From Dehalococcoidia bacterium (lineage in GTDB: Bacteria; Chloroflexota; Dehalococcoidia; UBA2979), in NCBI GenBank assembly GCA_028279505.1, contig JANQNP010000006.1:1-50011 (forward strand): DNA of 50,011 bases, in the 5' to 3' direction. Position numbers and translations under genes: made by a program. Of this stretch, positions 26,288 through 34,540 are shown piece by piece (the stretch's first letter is position 1; the number at the start of each line of letters is the position of its first letter). The notes below the pieces were generated by a model that worked only from the letters and a program-made list of their open reading frames with translations, had not been told where the DNA came from and ran no database searches.

Positions 26288-27454
26288 GTGCGCTTCCTGC
26301 ACACCGCCGACTGGCACCTCGGCCGGCAGATCCGAGGCAAGAGCCGCGCCGCCGAGTTCGAGGCGGTGCTCGCCGAGATCGTGGAGATCGCGGCGGCCGA
26401 GGAGGTCGACGCACTCCTCGTCGCTGGCGATATCTGGGACACGGCGTCGCCGTCGCCGGACGCGGACCGCCTGCTCTTCGACGCGCTCCGGCAGCTCATC
26501 CAGCGCGACATCGAGGTGGTGCTGGTCTCTGGGAACCACGACAGCCCTCGGAAGTTGGAGGCGATCGGGCGGCTCGCGGAGATGCTGCACGTGCAGACCC
26601 GCGCGTACATCCGGCCGCCGCAGGCCGGGGGCCTCGTGACGATCGAGCGCGGCGGGGAACGAGCGGAGATCGCCACGATCCCGTGGGTGCCGGAGGGGCG
26701 CGCGCTGGACGGGGTGGAACTCCTCGATGAGGAGTTCAAGACGCGAGGGGTGTACGAGGACTCCGTCGAGGAGATCTACCGACAGCTCGCGAGCGGGTTC
26801 AGCGACGGGGCGATCCAGCTGATGGTCGGGCACCTGTTCGTGGACGGGGCGCTGCTGGCGCGCGTCGACGGATCGGAGCGGCGGCTGCACATCGAGCAGT
26901 CGTACGGGGTGAAGGCGTCGCGGCTGCCCTCCAACCCGCAATACATCGCGCTCGGGCACATTCACCAGCCGCAGGTGGTGGTGGACGCGCCGAACGGCGC
27001 GACCGCCTACAGCGGCTCGATCCTCCAGCTCGACTTCGGCGAGATCGGGCAGGAGAAGGTGGTGCGGATCATCGACGCGGCGCCGGGGCGGCCGGTCGAA
27101 CACCGCACGGTGCCGCTGACCGCGGGCCGCCAACTCATCGAGTTGCGCGGGAACCTCGGCGAGGTGCTTGCTGCCGGGGAGGCGGCCGGAGACGCCTACA
27201 TCCGGGTGGTGCTCGACGTGGAGCGGCCGGAGCCGGGGCTCGCGCAGCGGGTGCGCGATGCGCTGCCTGGAGCGGTCGACGTGCGGCTCGACTACGACCG
27301 ATCGGACGACGAGGGCGCGGACGTCGACTTCGCCGACCTCGCGCCTGAGGAGCTGTTCGTTCGCTACTACCAACGCCAGCACGGCGCGGTGCCGGCCGAT
27401 GAGCTGCTCGGGCTGTTCCGCGAGCTGGTGACGGAAGCGGCGGCGACCTCGTGA
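26288..27454 (+). CDS. sbcD: Exonuclease SbcD / Mre11-type nuclease
   Basis: A 388-residue metallophosphoesterase. All Mre11-type motifs are present: D8 and H10 in TADWHLG, D48 in AGDIWD, N83-H84-D85 in GNHD, then VGHLFVDG and GHIHQPQ. It should cut DNA ends with two Mn ions in complex with SbcC. The C-terminal cap follows from about 280. The GTG at 26288 is the only start consistent with the RFLHTADWH beginning. Its stop overlaps the sbcC start by 4 bases. Confidence 0.93.
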   Translation: MRFLHTADWHLGRQIRGKSRAAEFEAVLAEIVEIAAAEEVDALLVAGDIWDTASPSPDADRLLFDALRQLIQRDIEVVLVSGNHDSPRKLEAIGRLAEMLHVQTRAYIRPPQAGGLVTIERGGERAEIATIPWVPEGRALDGVELLDEEFKTRGVYEDSVEEIYRQLASGFSDGAIQLMVGHLFVDGALLARVDGSERRLHIEQSYGVKASRLPSNPQYIALGHIHQPQVVVDAPNGATAYSGSILQLDFGEIGQEKVVRIIDAAPGRPVEHRTVPLTAGRQLIELRGNLGEVLAAGEAAGDAYIRVVLDVERPEPGLAQRVRDALPGAVDVRLDYDRSDDEGADVDFADLAPEELFVRYYQRQHGAVPADELLGLFRELVTEAAATS

Positions 27455-30400
27455 GGCCGATCCGCCTCGAACTGCGCGGGTTCACCGCCTTCCGTGAGCG
27501 GACGGTCGTGGACTTCGAGGGGCGGCAGCTGTTCGCGATCACAGGGCCGACCGGGGCCGGGAAGTCGTCGCTCCTCGATGCGATGACCTGGGCGTTGTTC
27601 GGCCGCGTGCCTCGGGTGGGGGCATCGACGCGGCAGTTGGTCTCGCACGGTGCGAGCTCGATGCAGGTGCGCTTCGACTTCGCAACGCGCGACGAGGTCT
27701 ACCGGGTGGTGCGCAAGGCGCCGGCGGTGACCGGGACGCGACTCGAGCAGCGGCAGGCCGACGGGAGCTGGCGGCACCTCGCCGACCGCGCGACCGACGT
27801 CACCCGCGAGGTCGTGCGGCTGCTGGGGATGGACTTCACGACCTTCACGCGGACGGTGCTGCTTCCGCAGGGCGAGTTCGACGCGTTCCTGAAGGGCGAG
27901 CAGAGCGAGCGGCGCGCGATCCTCACGCGGCTGTTGGGCCTCGGGATCTACGACGAGGCGCGGAAGATCGCGAACGAGCGAGCGAAGAGCGCGCGTGAGC
28001 GCAGCGCGACGATCGAGGCGCAGCTTGGGCAGCTCAACCTCGCTTCGCCGGAGAAGATCGCGGCGCTCGAGGTCGAGCACACCGCGGCGAAGGAGCGACT
28101 GGCGGAGCTGGCCGAACGCCGTGAGGCGCTGCGAGGCCTCGGTGACCTCGCGCGAGCGGCGCGTGACGCGGAGCAGGCGCAGCGCGACGCCGAGGGGACG
28201 GCGGCGACCGCAAGAGAGGCACTGGCGACCGCGGAGCAGGCGCTCGCGGCGGCCTCGGAGGCGGTCGGGGAGGCGGAGCGACGCTGCGACGCGCTCAGTC
28301 GGGAGCTGGCGGAGCTCAAGTACGACGCGAAGGCGCACCAGCAGCTGCTCGCGCAGATCGAGCGAATCAACCTGCGCGAGGCGGCCGAGCGCGAGCTGGC
28401 GGAGGCGAAGCAGCGCCTCGAGGCGGCGACGACGGCGCACACGGCGGCCGTCGAGGAGGCGGCGAGTGCGACGACTGCCGCGACGGAAGCGACGGCGACC
28501 GCCGAGGCGGCTGACCGCGCGCTCGAGGAGGCAACGACCGCCCTCGGGTGCGCGACCGGCGCGGCGCGGGTGGCGCTCACCGCGCTGGAGACCACCGTCG
28601 CGAAGGCGAGCGCGGAGCTGGAGGCGGCGAAGCGGGAGCGGGCGACGCTGGCCGAGCAGTTGCCGAAGCTGCAGGCGGCGGCGCGTCAGCTCACTGAACG
28701 GACGAGCGCGCGCGAGGCGGCGGCGACGGAGCTGGCAGCGGCGACGACCGCTCGTGAGCAGGCCGAGCAAGCGGCGACGGCAGCCGAGGGGCAGATGGCC
28801 CTCGATGGGACCGCCCTCGAGTCGGCGCGCGCGGCGCTGGCCGAGGCGCGGCACGCGGACCTGGCGGCGACGCTGCGGGCGGACCTGAAGCTCGGGGACC
28901 CGTGCCCGGTGTGCGGCGAGCCCCTGAAGCAGCTCCCGATGGAGTTCGGCGCGGCGGATCTCGAGGCGGCCGAGGCCGCCGTTCGCGAAGCCGAACGGGT
29001 GCTCGAGGAGCATCGGCGCACGTCTACAGAGGCCCGCACCGCCCTCGCCGCTGCGACCGCGCGTGCGGATGGGTTGGCGCAGACGGTGGCGTCGGCGGAT
29101 GAGCTGCTGGCGGCGATTGACGGCGAGCTGGTTGAGCTGGCGACGTCGCGCGCGGGGCTGCCCAAGACGCTCGAGGAACGGCGTGCCGCCCTCGGAAGTG
29201 CCGAGCGGCGGGAGGCGACCGCCGGCGAGGCGGCGACTGCGGTGGCGGCGCAGCGCGACGCGCTGCGGCTCGCGCTGGCGGCGGTGCCGGACGAGGTCGT
29301 GGCTGCGGAAGTCGAGGAAGCGATCGCGGATCCGGCGGCGGTGGTGGCAGCCCTCGAGGGGTGGCGCGCGGCGCGGACGGCGGCGACGCAGGCCGCTGCG
29401 CAGCTGCAAACGCAGCAGGCCGCGCAGGCGAAGTTCCAAGGGGCGATCGCCGCGGCGGGGGCGCACGTCGAGGCGGCGACGGTGGCGGTGACGCAGGCCG
29501 AGCAGCGGCTGGCCAGTCACGGGAGCGGGCCGGCGGGCAGCGAGGTGAGCGCGCTGCGGGAGGCCCTCCAGGCTGCCGAGACGAAGTCGAAGCGAGCGGA
29601 GCAGCTCGACGGGGAGATCTCGACGGCGCGCGCGGCGATCGCGGCGGCGATTGCGACGCGCACGGCGACCGAAGCTGAACGGACAAGACGTGCGGAAGCC
29701 GTGACTGCAGCTGAGCAGCAGTCGCAGGCCGCGAGTAACGCAGCCACGGCCGCCGAATCGGCGCTCGGAGAGAAGTGGCGCGAGGCGATCGGCGGCGAGT
29801 CGACGCCGAGCTTCGAGGAGCTGCGTGAGCTGATGCTCGCGCACGACGCGGAGCAGCAGGCGGCAGGGATCAAGGCCGGGGTGCTCGGCGAGCAGATCGA
29901 GCAGGCGAAGCGGGAGAGCGTCGACGCGGAGCGAATGCGGGGTGAGATCGCCGGGGACACCGCGACCGCGGAGCTGAACGGCGCGCTGGCGCGAGAGCTG
30001 CAGGGCGACCGATTCGTTGGCTACGTGCAGCGCGAAGCGATGCAGCTACTGGCCGCCGACGCGTCGTACCGGCTCGTCGGGTTCACCAACGGGCGCTACG
30101 AACTAGCCTCGGAGGACAACGAGTTCATGGTCGTCGACCGCCTCAACGGGGACGAACGGCGGTCGGTGAAGACGCTGTCCGGGGGCGAGACGTTCCTCGC
30201 GAGTCTCGCGCTCGCGCTGTCGTTGTCCGAGCACCTGCCGCAGCTGGCCGGGCTCGGCGGCGCGGTGTCGCTGGAGTCGTTGTTCCTCGATGAGGGGTTC
30301 GGCGCGCTGGACAGCGACTCGCTCGACCTGGCGGTGCAGGGGCTCGAGACGCTGGCCAACGGGCGGCGGATGATCGGGGTGATCTCGCACGTGCAGGAGA

Positions 30401-30468
30401 TGGCCGAGCGGCTGCCTGAGCAGATCGAGGTCGTGCCGAGCGGGAACGCCAGCGCGGTGCGCGGCTAG
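27451..30468 (+). CDS. sbcC: Exonuclease subunit SbcC / Rad50-type ATPase
   Basis: A 1005-residue SMC-like ATPase. The N-terminal Walker A GPTGAGKSS is at 32-40. Two long Ala/Glu/Arg-rich coiled coils flank the zinc-hook CPVC (Cys485 and Cys488). The C-terminal lobe has the signature TLSGGETFLASLALALSLSE and Walker B LESLFLDEGFGALD. It forms the Mre11-Rad50-type complex with SbcD to tether and process DNA ends. The length is close to the bacterial norm (about 1000-1050). GTG 27451 overlaps the sbcD stop, so translation is coupled. Confidence 0.95.
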   Translation: MRPIRLELRGFTAFRERTVVDFEGRQLFAITGPTGAGKSSLLDAMTWALFGRVPRVGASTRQLVSHGASSMQVRFDFATRDEVYRVVRKAPAVTGTRLEQRQADGSWRHLADRATDVTREVVRLLGMDFTTFTRTVLLPQGEFDAFLKGEQSERRAILTRLLGLGIYDEARKIANERAKSARERSATIEAQLGQLNLASPEKIAALEVEHTAAKERLAELAERREALRGLGDLARAARDAEQAQRDAEGTAATAREALATAEQALAAASEAVGEAERRCDALSRELAELKYDAKAHQQLLAQIERINLREAAERELAEAKQRLEAATTAHTAAVEEAASATTAATEATATAEAADRALEEATTALGCATGAARVALTALETTVAKASAELEAAKRERATLAEQLPKLQAAARQLTERTSAREAAATELAAATTAREQAEQAATAAEGQMALDGTALESARAALAEARHADLAATLRADLKLGDPCPVCGEPLKQLPMEFGAADLEAAEAAVREAERVLEEHRRTSTEARTALAAATARADGLAQTVASADELLAAIDGELVELATSRAGLPKTLEERRAALGSAERREATAGEAATAVAAQRDALRLALAAVPDEVVAAEVEEAIADPAAVVAALEGWRAARTAATQAAAQLQTQQAAQAKFQGAIAAAGAHVEAATVAVTQAEQRLASHGSGPAGSEVSALREALQAAETKSKRAEQLDGEISTARAAIAAAIATRTATEAERTRRAEAVTAAEQQSQAASNAATAAESALGEKWREAIGGESTPSFEELRELMLAHDAEQQAAGIKAGVLGEQIEQAKRESVDAERMRGEIAGDTATAELNGALARELQGDRFVGYVQREAMQLLAADASYRLVGFTNGRYELASEDNEFMVVDRLNGDERRSVKTLSGGETFLASLALALSLSEHLPQLAGLGGAVSLESLFLDEGFGALDSDSLDLAVQGLETLANGRRMIGVISHVQEMAERLPEQIEVVPSGNASAVRG

Positions 30469-30551
30469 GCCGACGGTTCGCGACACCTCGGAACTCGCGG
30501 ACGCCTCGCAGTCGTTAGGCTCGGCGACCTGCAGACGAAGCGAGGGAGCCG

Positions 30552-31112
30552 ATGAACGCGAAGCACCTGGAGCTGTGCGCGAGCGCGGAGTGGGCCGAGA
30601 CGGTTCAGAAGTACATCCTGCCGTGGGTGCTCGATGGGGTGGACCTGGGCGATGACGTGCTCGAGATCGGGCCCGGCCCCGGTCGCACGACCGACGTGAT
30701 CGCGGAGGCGGTGCCGAAGCTCACGGCGGTCGAGCTGGACGAAGAGCTCGCGAGCGCTCTCGCGGCTCGCGTGCCGGCACATGTCGAGGTGATCCAGGCC
30801 GACGCGACGGAGATGCCGCTGCCGGACGGGCGGTTCAGCGCGGTGCTCTCGCTGACGATGCTGCACCACGTGCCGACGCCGGAGCTGCAGGACGCGATCT
30901 TCGCCGAGGTGGCGCGGGTGCTGCGGCCGGGCGGCATCTTCACGGGGCAGGACAGCCGCGACAGCGAGGAGTTCCGCGAGCTGCATATCGACGACATCTG
31001 CGTGCCGATCGATCCGGAGACGCTGGAGGCGCGGTTGACCGCCGCCGGGTTCAGCGAGGTGCTCGTCCAACCGAACGAGTACGCGACGCGCTTCCGCGCG
31101 GTGCGGAGCTGA
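30552..31112 (+). CDS. Class I SAM-dependent methyltransferase
   Basis: A 186-residue Rossmann-fold methyltransferase. SAM motif I is VLEIGPGPGRTTD (near 37-49), followed by an acidic end of beta-2 (AVELDEEL), ADATEMPLPDG and LRPGGIF (post-I, II and III). It has no extra domains, and the substrate is unknown. It ends 1 base before the MOSC gene, so the two are probably co-transcribed. The ATG at 30552 follows GAGGGAGCC. TAGGCT at about 30515 may be its -10 box. Confidence 0.82.
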   Translation: MNAKHLELCASAEWAETVQKYILPWVLDGVDLGDDVLEIGPGPGRTTDVIAEAVPKLTAVELDEELASALAARVPAHVEVIQADATEMPLPDGRFSAVLSLTMLHHVPTPELQDAIFAEVARVLRPGGIFTGQDSRDSEEFRELHIDDICVPIDPETLEARLTAAGFSEVLVQPNEYATRFRAVRS

Positions 31113-31113
31113 C

Positions 31114-31902
31114 GTGGCGACGGTGGCGCGCCTCTACCAGTTCCCGGTGAAGGGAATGACGCCCGCGCCGGTCGAGCAGCTCTCGATCCGCGCGTCCGGT
31201 GCGGTCGAGGGTGACCGGGTGCTGGGCTTCTTGTTCGGCAACGCCGGCGAGGAGGAACGGCCCGGCTGGTGGAACAAGAACTCGTTCGTGTCGATGCAGA
31301 ACACACCAGGCCTCGGGCGGGTCGATTGCCGCTTCGACAGCGCGACCAGCCGGCTCGTGCTGACGCACGACGGGCGCGAGGTGGCGAGCGGCGACGTCCG
31401 CGAGGGCGGCGACCGCGGTCGCCTGGAGGCGGCCGTCGCGGCGCTGGTCGAGGGGTTCGAGGAGAGTCCGCTGGCGGGGCACCCGGAGCGGACGCCGCTC
31501 CGGCTCGTCGGGGACGGGACGGAGCCACGGTTCCATGACCGCACGGCGAAGCACATCACGCTGGTGGCCAGCGCGAGCATCGAGGCGCTGGCGGAGCGGA
31601 TCGGCGATTCAGTCGACGAACGCCGCTTCCGGATGAACGCGACGATCGACGGAGTCGAGCCGTGGGCGGAGCTGGACTGGATCGGGCAGACGATCCAGAT
31701 CGGTGGCGCGGCCTTCGAGGTGACGGGGCCGGTCGTGCGTTGTCTCGCGACACACGCGAACCCGGTCACGGGGGAGCGGGACCAGGATGTGATGCAGACG
31801 CTGACGCGCGAGTTCGGGCAGGAGCGGCCGACGATGGGGGTGCTGGCGGTACCGCGCGCGGCCTCGACGTTGCGCGTCGGCGACGAGGTGGCCACGCCGT
31901 AG
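31114..31902 (+). CDS. MOSC domain protein
   Basis: A 262-residue protein with the MOSC N-terminal beta-barrel region (RLYQFPVKGMTPAPVEQLS, GDRVLGFLFGN) and the MOSC domain, including the conserved Cys in GPVVRCLATHANPVTGERDQD. MOSC proteins bind a sulfurated molybdenum or molybdopterin cofactor in the mARC/YiiM group, reducing N-hydroxylated bases or carrying sulfur. Its neighbours include a molybdenum oxidoreductase and formate dehydrogenase, so a cofactor role is plausible, though inferred. The GTG at 31114 is 1 base after the methyltransferase stop. Confidence 0.83.
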   Translation: MATVARLYQFPVKGMTPAPVEQLSIRASGAVEGDRVLGFLFGNAGEEERPGWWNKNSFVSMQNTPGLGRVDCRFDSATSRLVLTHDGREVASGDVREGGDRGRLEAAVAALVEGFEESPLAGHPERTPLRLVGDGTEPRFHDRTAKHITLVASASIEALAERIGDSVDERRFRMNATIDGVEPWAELDWIGQTIQIGGAAFEVTGPVVRCLATHANPVTGERDQDVMQTLTREFGQERPTMGVLAVPRAASTLRVGDEVATP

Positions 31903-31920
31903 CGAGGCGACGCGCCTCGC
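31902..31920. terminator. Perfect 8-bp hairpin between convergent genes
   Basis: GCGAGGCG (31902-31909), loop ACG, CGCCTCGC (31913-31920). It starts in the last base of the MOSC stop codon. No T-tract follows. It may end both convergent messages. Confidence 0.45.
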
Positions 31921-31943
31921 CAACCCGCCAGACCGTTCGACCG

Positions 31944-33911
31944 CTAGACGGTCTTGACCTCGTGGAGCTGGAAGCCGCGCTCCTCGTCGCCCGTGCGCTC
32001 GTCGTAGTCGACCCAGACGCTGGCCGGGAAGCCGGTCTGGTCGTAGGTGGCGGTGATCTGCACGGCCTGGCGGTCGATCGCGTCCTGGATGAAGTCGAAG
32101 AGGCCGTCGACGGTCTGGTATTCCTCGAGCTGGTCGCGCGGTAGCTCGGGTCCACCGGTGAAGTTGCCGGAGAACACGCGGCTTCCGCGCACCTGGAGGT
32201 CGACCGGCGCGAGCTGGGCCGGCGGGCAGAAGCAGCGCCAGTTGAAGAGCATGTCGTAGTCGTCCTGGCCGAAGACCGCCCAGCGCGCGCGGGCGGCGGC
32301 GAGGGCCTCGGCGGGGTCGGTGAAGCTATTGGGGTCGGCCAGCGATGCGCCCTCGCTGACCCGGAGCGAGATGGTGTGGTGGCCGGTGGCGCCGTCCGGC
32401 GCGGGCGGCTGGCGTTCGGCGGTCTGCACCTTGCCCTCGCCGTCGGTCGCGCGGACCTCGACGCGGTACTCGCCGGTCTGAGCGGGCCACTGGTAGACCC
32501 ACTGGCGCCAGGTGCTCTGGGAGAGCTTCTCGCCGAGCTCGGCCGCGACCCACTCGCCCTCGGACGCGTCGCCGTCGCGGGGGCTGATGCGCACCTCGAC
32601 GCGGTCGATGCTGCGGATGCCGCCCCAGGCGACGCCGCCGATCGGGACGCGGCCGGGCTCGACCTCGCGGCCGTTGCGCGGGGTGTCGATGCGGGACTGG
32701 GTCTTGATCGGGGCGATTTTGGACCAGCCGCGCGGAATCCAGTAGGCGTCGTAGCCCTCGAGGGTGTTGAGTTCGATCTCCTTCAGCCACTTGGTGGCGG
32801 AGACGTAGCCGTAGAGGCCCGGGACGACGAGGCGCGCCGGGAAGCCGTGCGCGGCGGGCAGCGGCTCGCCGTTCATCGCGATGGCGACCATCGCGGGGCG
32901 ACCGTCGAGCGCGACCTCGGTGGGGAAACCGGTCGTGAAGTTGTCGACGGAGCGGCCGACGATCTGCGTTGCGCCCTCCCGCACGCCGGCGCGCTCGAGC
33001 AGGCTCGCCAGCGGCACGCCGCGCCAGATGGCGTTGCCGACGAGGTTGTCGCCGACCTCGTTGGAGACGCAGGCGAGCGTGACCGCCTCCTCCATCGTCG
33101 CCTGCTCGAGGAGCTCGTCGAAGGTGAGCTCGAAGGGGTTGTCGACCATGCCGGTGATGGAGAGCTTCCAGTCGGCGGTGTCGACGCGGGGGACCACGAG
33201 GGCGGTGTCGATCCGATAGAACTTGTCGTTCGGTGTGATCAGCGGCGAGATGCCGTCGACCTCGAAGCCGTTCGTGCCGACCTCGATCTCGGTCGGGGGG
33301 AGCGCGACGGCCTCGCGCTGCGCCTCGACGTCGACGGCCGGGCCGAGGATGCCGCGGCCCGTGAACGCGGCCAGCGCGGCGCCGCCGGTGGCGCCGGCGG
33401 CGAAGCCGAGGAAACGACGACGGTCGGCGAGGCCGCGGCCTGGGACGGTTGGTGAGGCCTCGGAGGCGGCCGGACCGCTGGCGGGGACGGCGGCGGCGAG
33501 CAGCGCCTGGAGGGCGAGGTAGCCAGCGACGCCAGCGAAGAGGGCGGTGAAGATCGCGATCGAGGTGTCGGTCAGTGGGTCGCGCGCGGCGGCGGCGGCG
33601 CCGATGGCGCCGAAGATGGCGAAGCCGAGCAGGCCGACGATGCTCCAGCGACCGGCGAGCGGACCGAGGGCGGCGCCGAGGACGAGCGAGATCACGGTGA
33701 CGCTGGCGAGCAGGAACGGCTTGTCGTTCGTGCCGAGGAGGTCGATCGCCCACTTGACCACGGGGCCGGGCGTGCGCTCGACGACGACGTCGCCGACCTC
33801 GACGATCAGCGACGCGCCGCCGGTCAGCCCGGCGGCCAGCTCGGCAGCACCGAGCGCGACCGCAGCCGCGATCAGGCCGGCGAGCATGTCAGCGGGGCGA
33901 CTTCGGATCAC
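31944..33911 (-). CDS. Membrane-anchored sulfite-oxidase-like Mo oxidoreductase with C-terminal DUF6174-like domain
   Basis: About 655 residues from GTG 33911 (TTG/ATG starts at 33971/33968 are possible; 33911 has GAGGA 8 bases upstream). Numbering here is from 33971. Four hydrophobic segments (about 29-50, 85-105, 108-128, 138-162) come first. A twin-Arg-like DRRRFLGFAAGA at 183-194 follows. Then a SUOX/YedY-type Mo-cofactor domain has the Mo-ligand Cys301 in TLACVSNEVG, GFPARLVVPG and a Mo-co dimerisation-like beta domain near 410-540. Residues about 565-672 (FNWRCFCPPAQ ... YDQTGFPASVWVDY) match DUF6174. The active site should lie outside the membrane. The fusion is unusual. Confidence 0.85.
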   Translation of the reverse strand: MIRSRPADMLAGLIAAAVALGAAELAAGLTGGASLIVEVGDVVVERTPGPVVKWAIDLLGTNDKPFLLASVTVISLVLGAALGPLAGRWSIVGLLGFAIFGAIGAAAAARDPLTDTSIAIFTALFAGVAGYLALQALLAAAVPASGPAASEASPTVPGRGLADRRRFLGFAAGATGGAALAAFTGRGILGPAVDVEAQREAVALPPTEIEVGTNGFEVDGISPLITPNDKFYRIDTALVVPRVDTADWKLSITGMVDNPFELTFDELLEQATMEEAVTLACVSNEVGDNLVGNAIWRGVPLASLLERAGVREGATQIVGRSVDNFTTGFPTEVALDGRPAMVAIAMNGEPLPAAHGFPARLVVPGLYGYVSATKWLKEIELNTLEGYDAYWIPRGWSKIAPIKTQSRIDTPRNGREVEPGRVPIGGVAWGGIRSIDRVEVRISPRDGDASEGEWVAAELGEKLSQSTWRQWVYQWPAQTGEYRVEVRATDGEGKVQTAERQPPAPDGATGHHTISLRVSEGASLADPNSFTDPAEALAAARARWAVFGQDDYDMLFNWRCFCPPAQLAPVDLQVRGSRVFSGNFTGGPELPRDQLEEYQTVDGLFDFIQDAIDRQAVQITATYDQTGFPASVWVDYDERTGDEERGFQLHEVKTV

Positions 33912-34095
33912 GGTCACGGTCCTCGGAAGTGGGCCTGGCCTCGGGCGGGGCCTCGGTCTGCGTCTCATCAATTACACGCGATCGACCATCGTCAGTTGTT
34001 ACGAAGATTGCGTGTGCGGTCGAGCAGGGCAGCCGAGGGTCCCTTGGTCGGTCGGAATCGGGCGGTTTGACGGGCTCGTTGGCCTCGGACCCTCG

Positions 34096-34101
34096 TACAA
34101 T
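34096..34101 (+). promoter_or_regulatory. -10-like TACAAT seven bases before the ATG of the formate dehydrogenase operon
   Basis: TACAAT, seven bases GCGGCTG, then ATG 34109. It favours 34109 over the ATG at 34100, which would lie inside the -10 box. The formate dehydrogenase genes may start as a leaderless message. Confidence 0.55.
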
Positions 34102-34108
34102 GCGGCTG

Positions 34109-34540
34109 ATGACCGAGGACACGCCGCCGTTCGATCTCGACGCGATGCAGGACGGGATGTCCGGCGTCGATGCCCTGCCGCGTGACCGCGAACAGCTCCT
34201 CCCGGCGCTCCAGGCGATGCACGACGCGCTGCACTGGCTGCCGCGCGAGGCGATCAGCTACGTCGCCAGCCACATCCGCGTGCCGCTGTCCGAGGTGTAC
34301 GCGACGACGACTGCCTACTCCGAGCTGCGGCTCGAGCCGCCCGTGCCCGGTCAGTGGCACGTCTGCACCGGGGTGGCATGCGACCTCGCGGGCGCGGATG
34401 CGCTGCTGGAGGCCGCGCCGACGGCCGCGCGGATCGACTGCCAGTTCCTCTGCGCGCTTGCGCCGGTGGTCACCGACGAGCATGAGCGCCTCTTCGGCCG
34501 GGTGACCGCCGACGAGCTGCGAGAGCGGGCCGGCGCATGA
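34109..34540 (+). CDS. NuoE-like [2Fe-2S] subunit of NAD-dependent formate dehydrogenase
   Basis: A 143-residue thioredoxin-fold ferredoxin of the NuoE/HoxE/FdsG type. The four Cys are C86 and C91 in CTGVAC and C111 and C115 in CQFLC, matching the family's CX4C ... CX3C spacing. The N-terminal helical region (LPALQAMHDALHWLPREAISYVA) is typical. It should accept electrons in the diaphorase part of the enzyme. It overlaps the NuoF-like gene by 4 bases (ATGA). The start at 34109 is set by the TACAAT box. The gene name fdsG is likely but not asserted. Confidence 0.88.
   Translation: MTEDTPPFDLDAMQDGMSGVDALPRDREQLLPALQAMHDALHWLPREAISYVASHIRVPLSEVYATTTAYSELRLEPPVPGQWHVCTGVACDLAGADALLEAAPTAARIDCQFLCALAPVVTDEHERLFGRVTADELRERAGA

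Noticed and set aside
27367..29844. Long minus-strand frame opposite sbcC
   Set aside because: Arg/Leu/Gln-rich shadow of the coiled coil; the plus strand has all Rad50 motifs.
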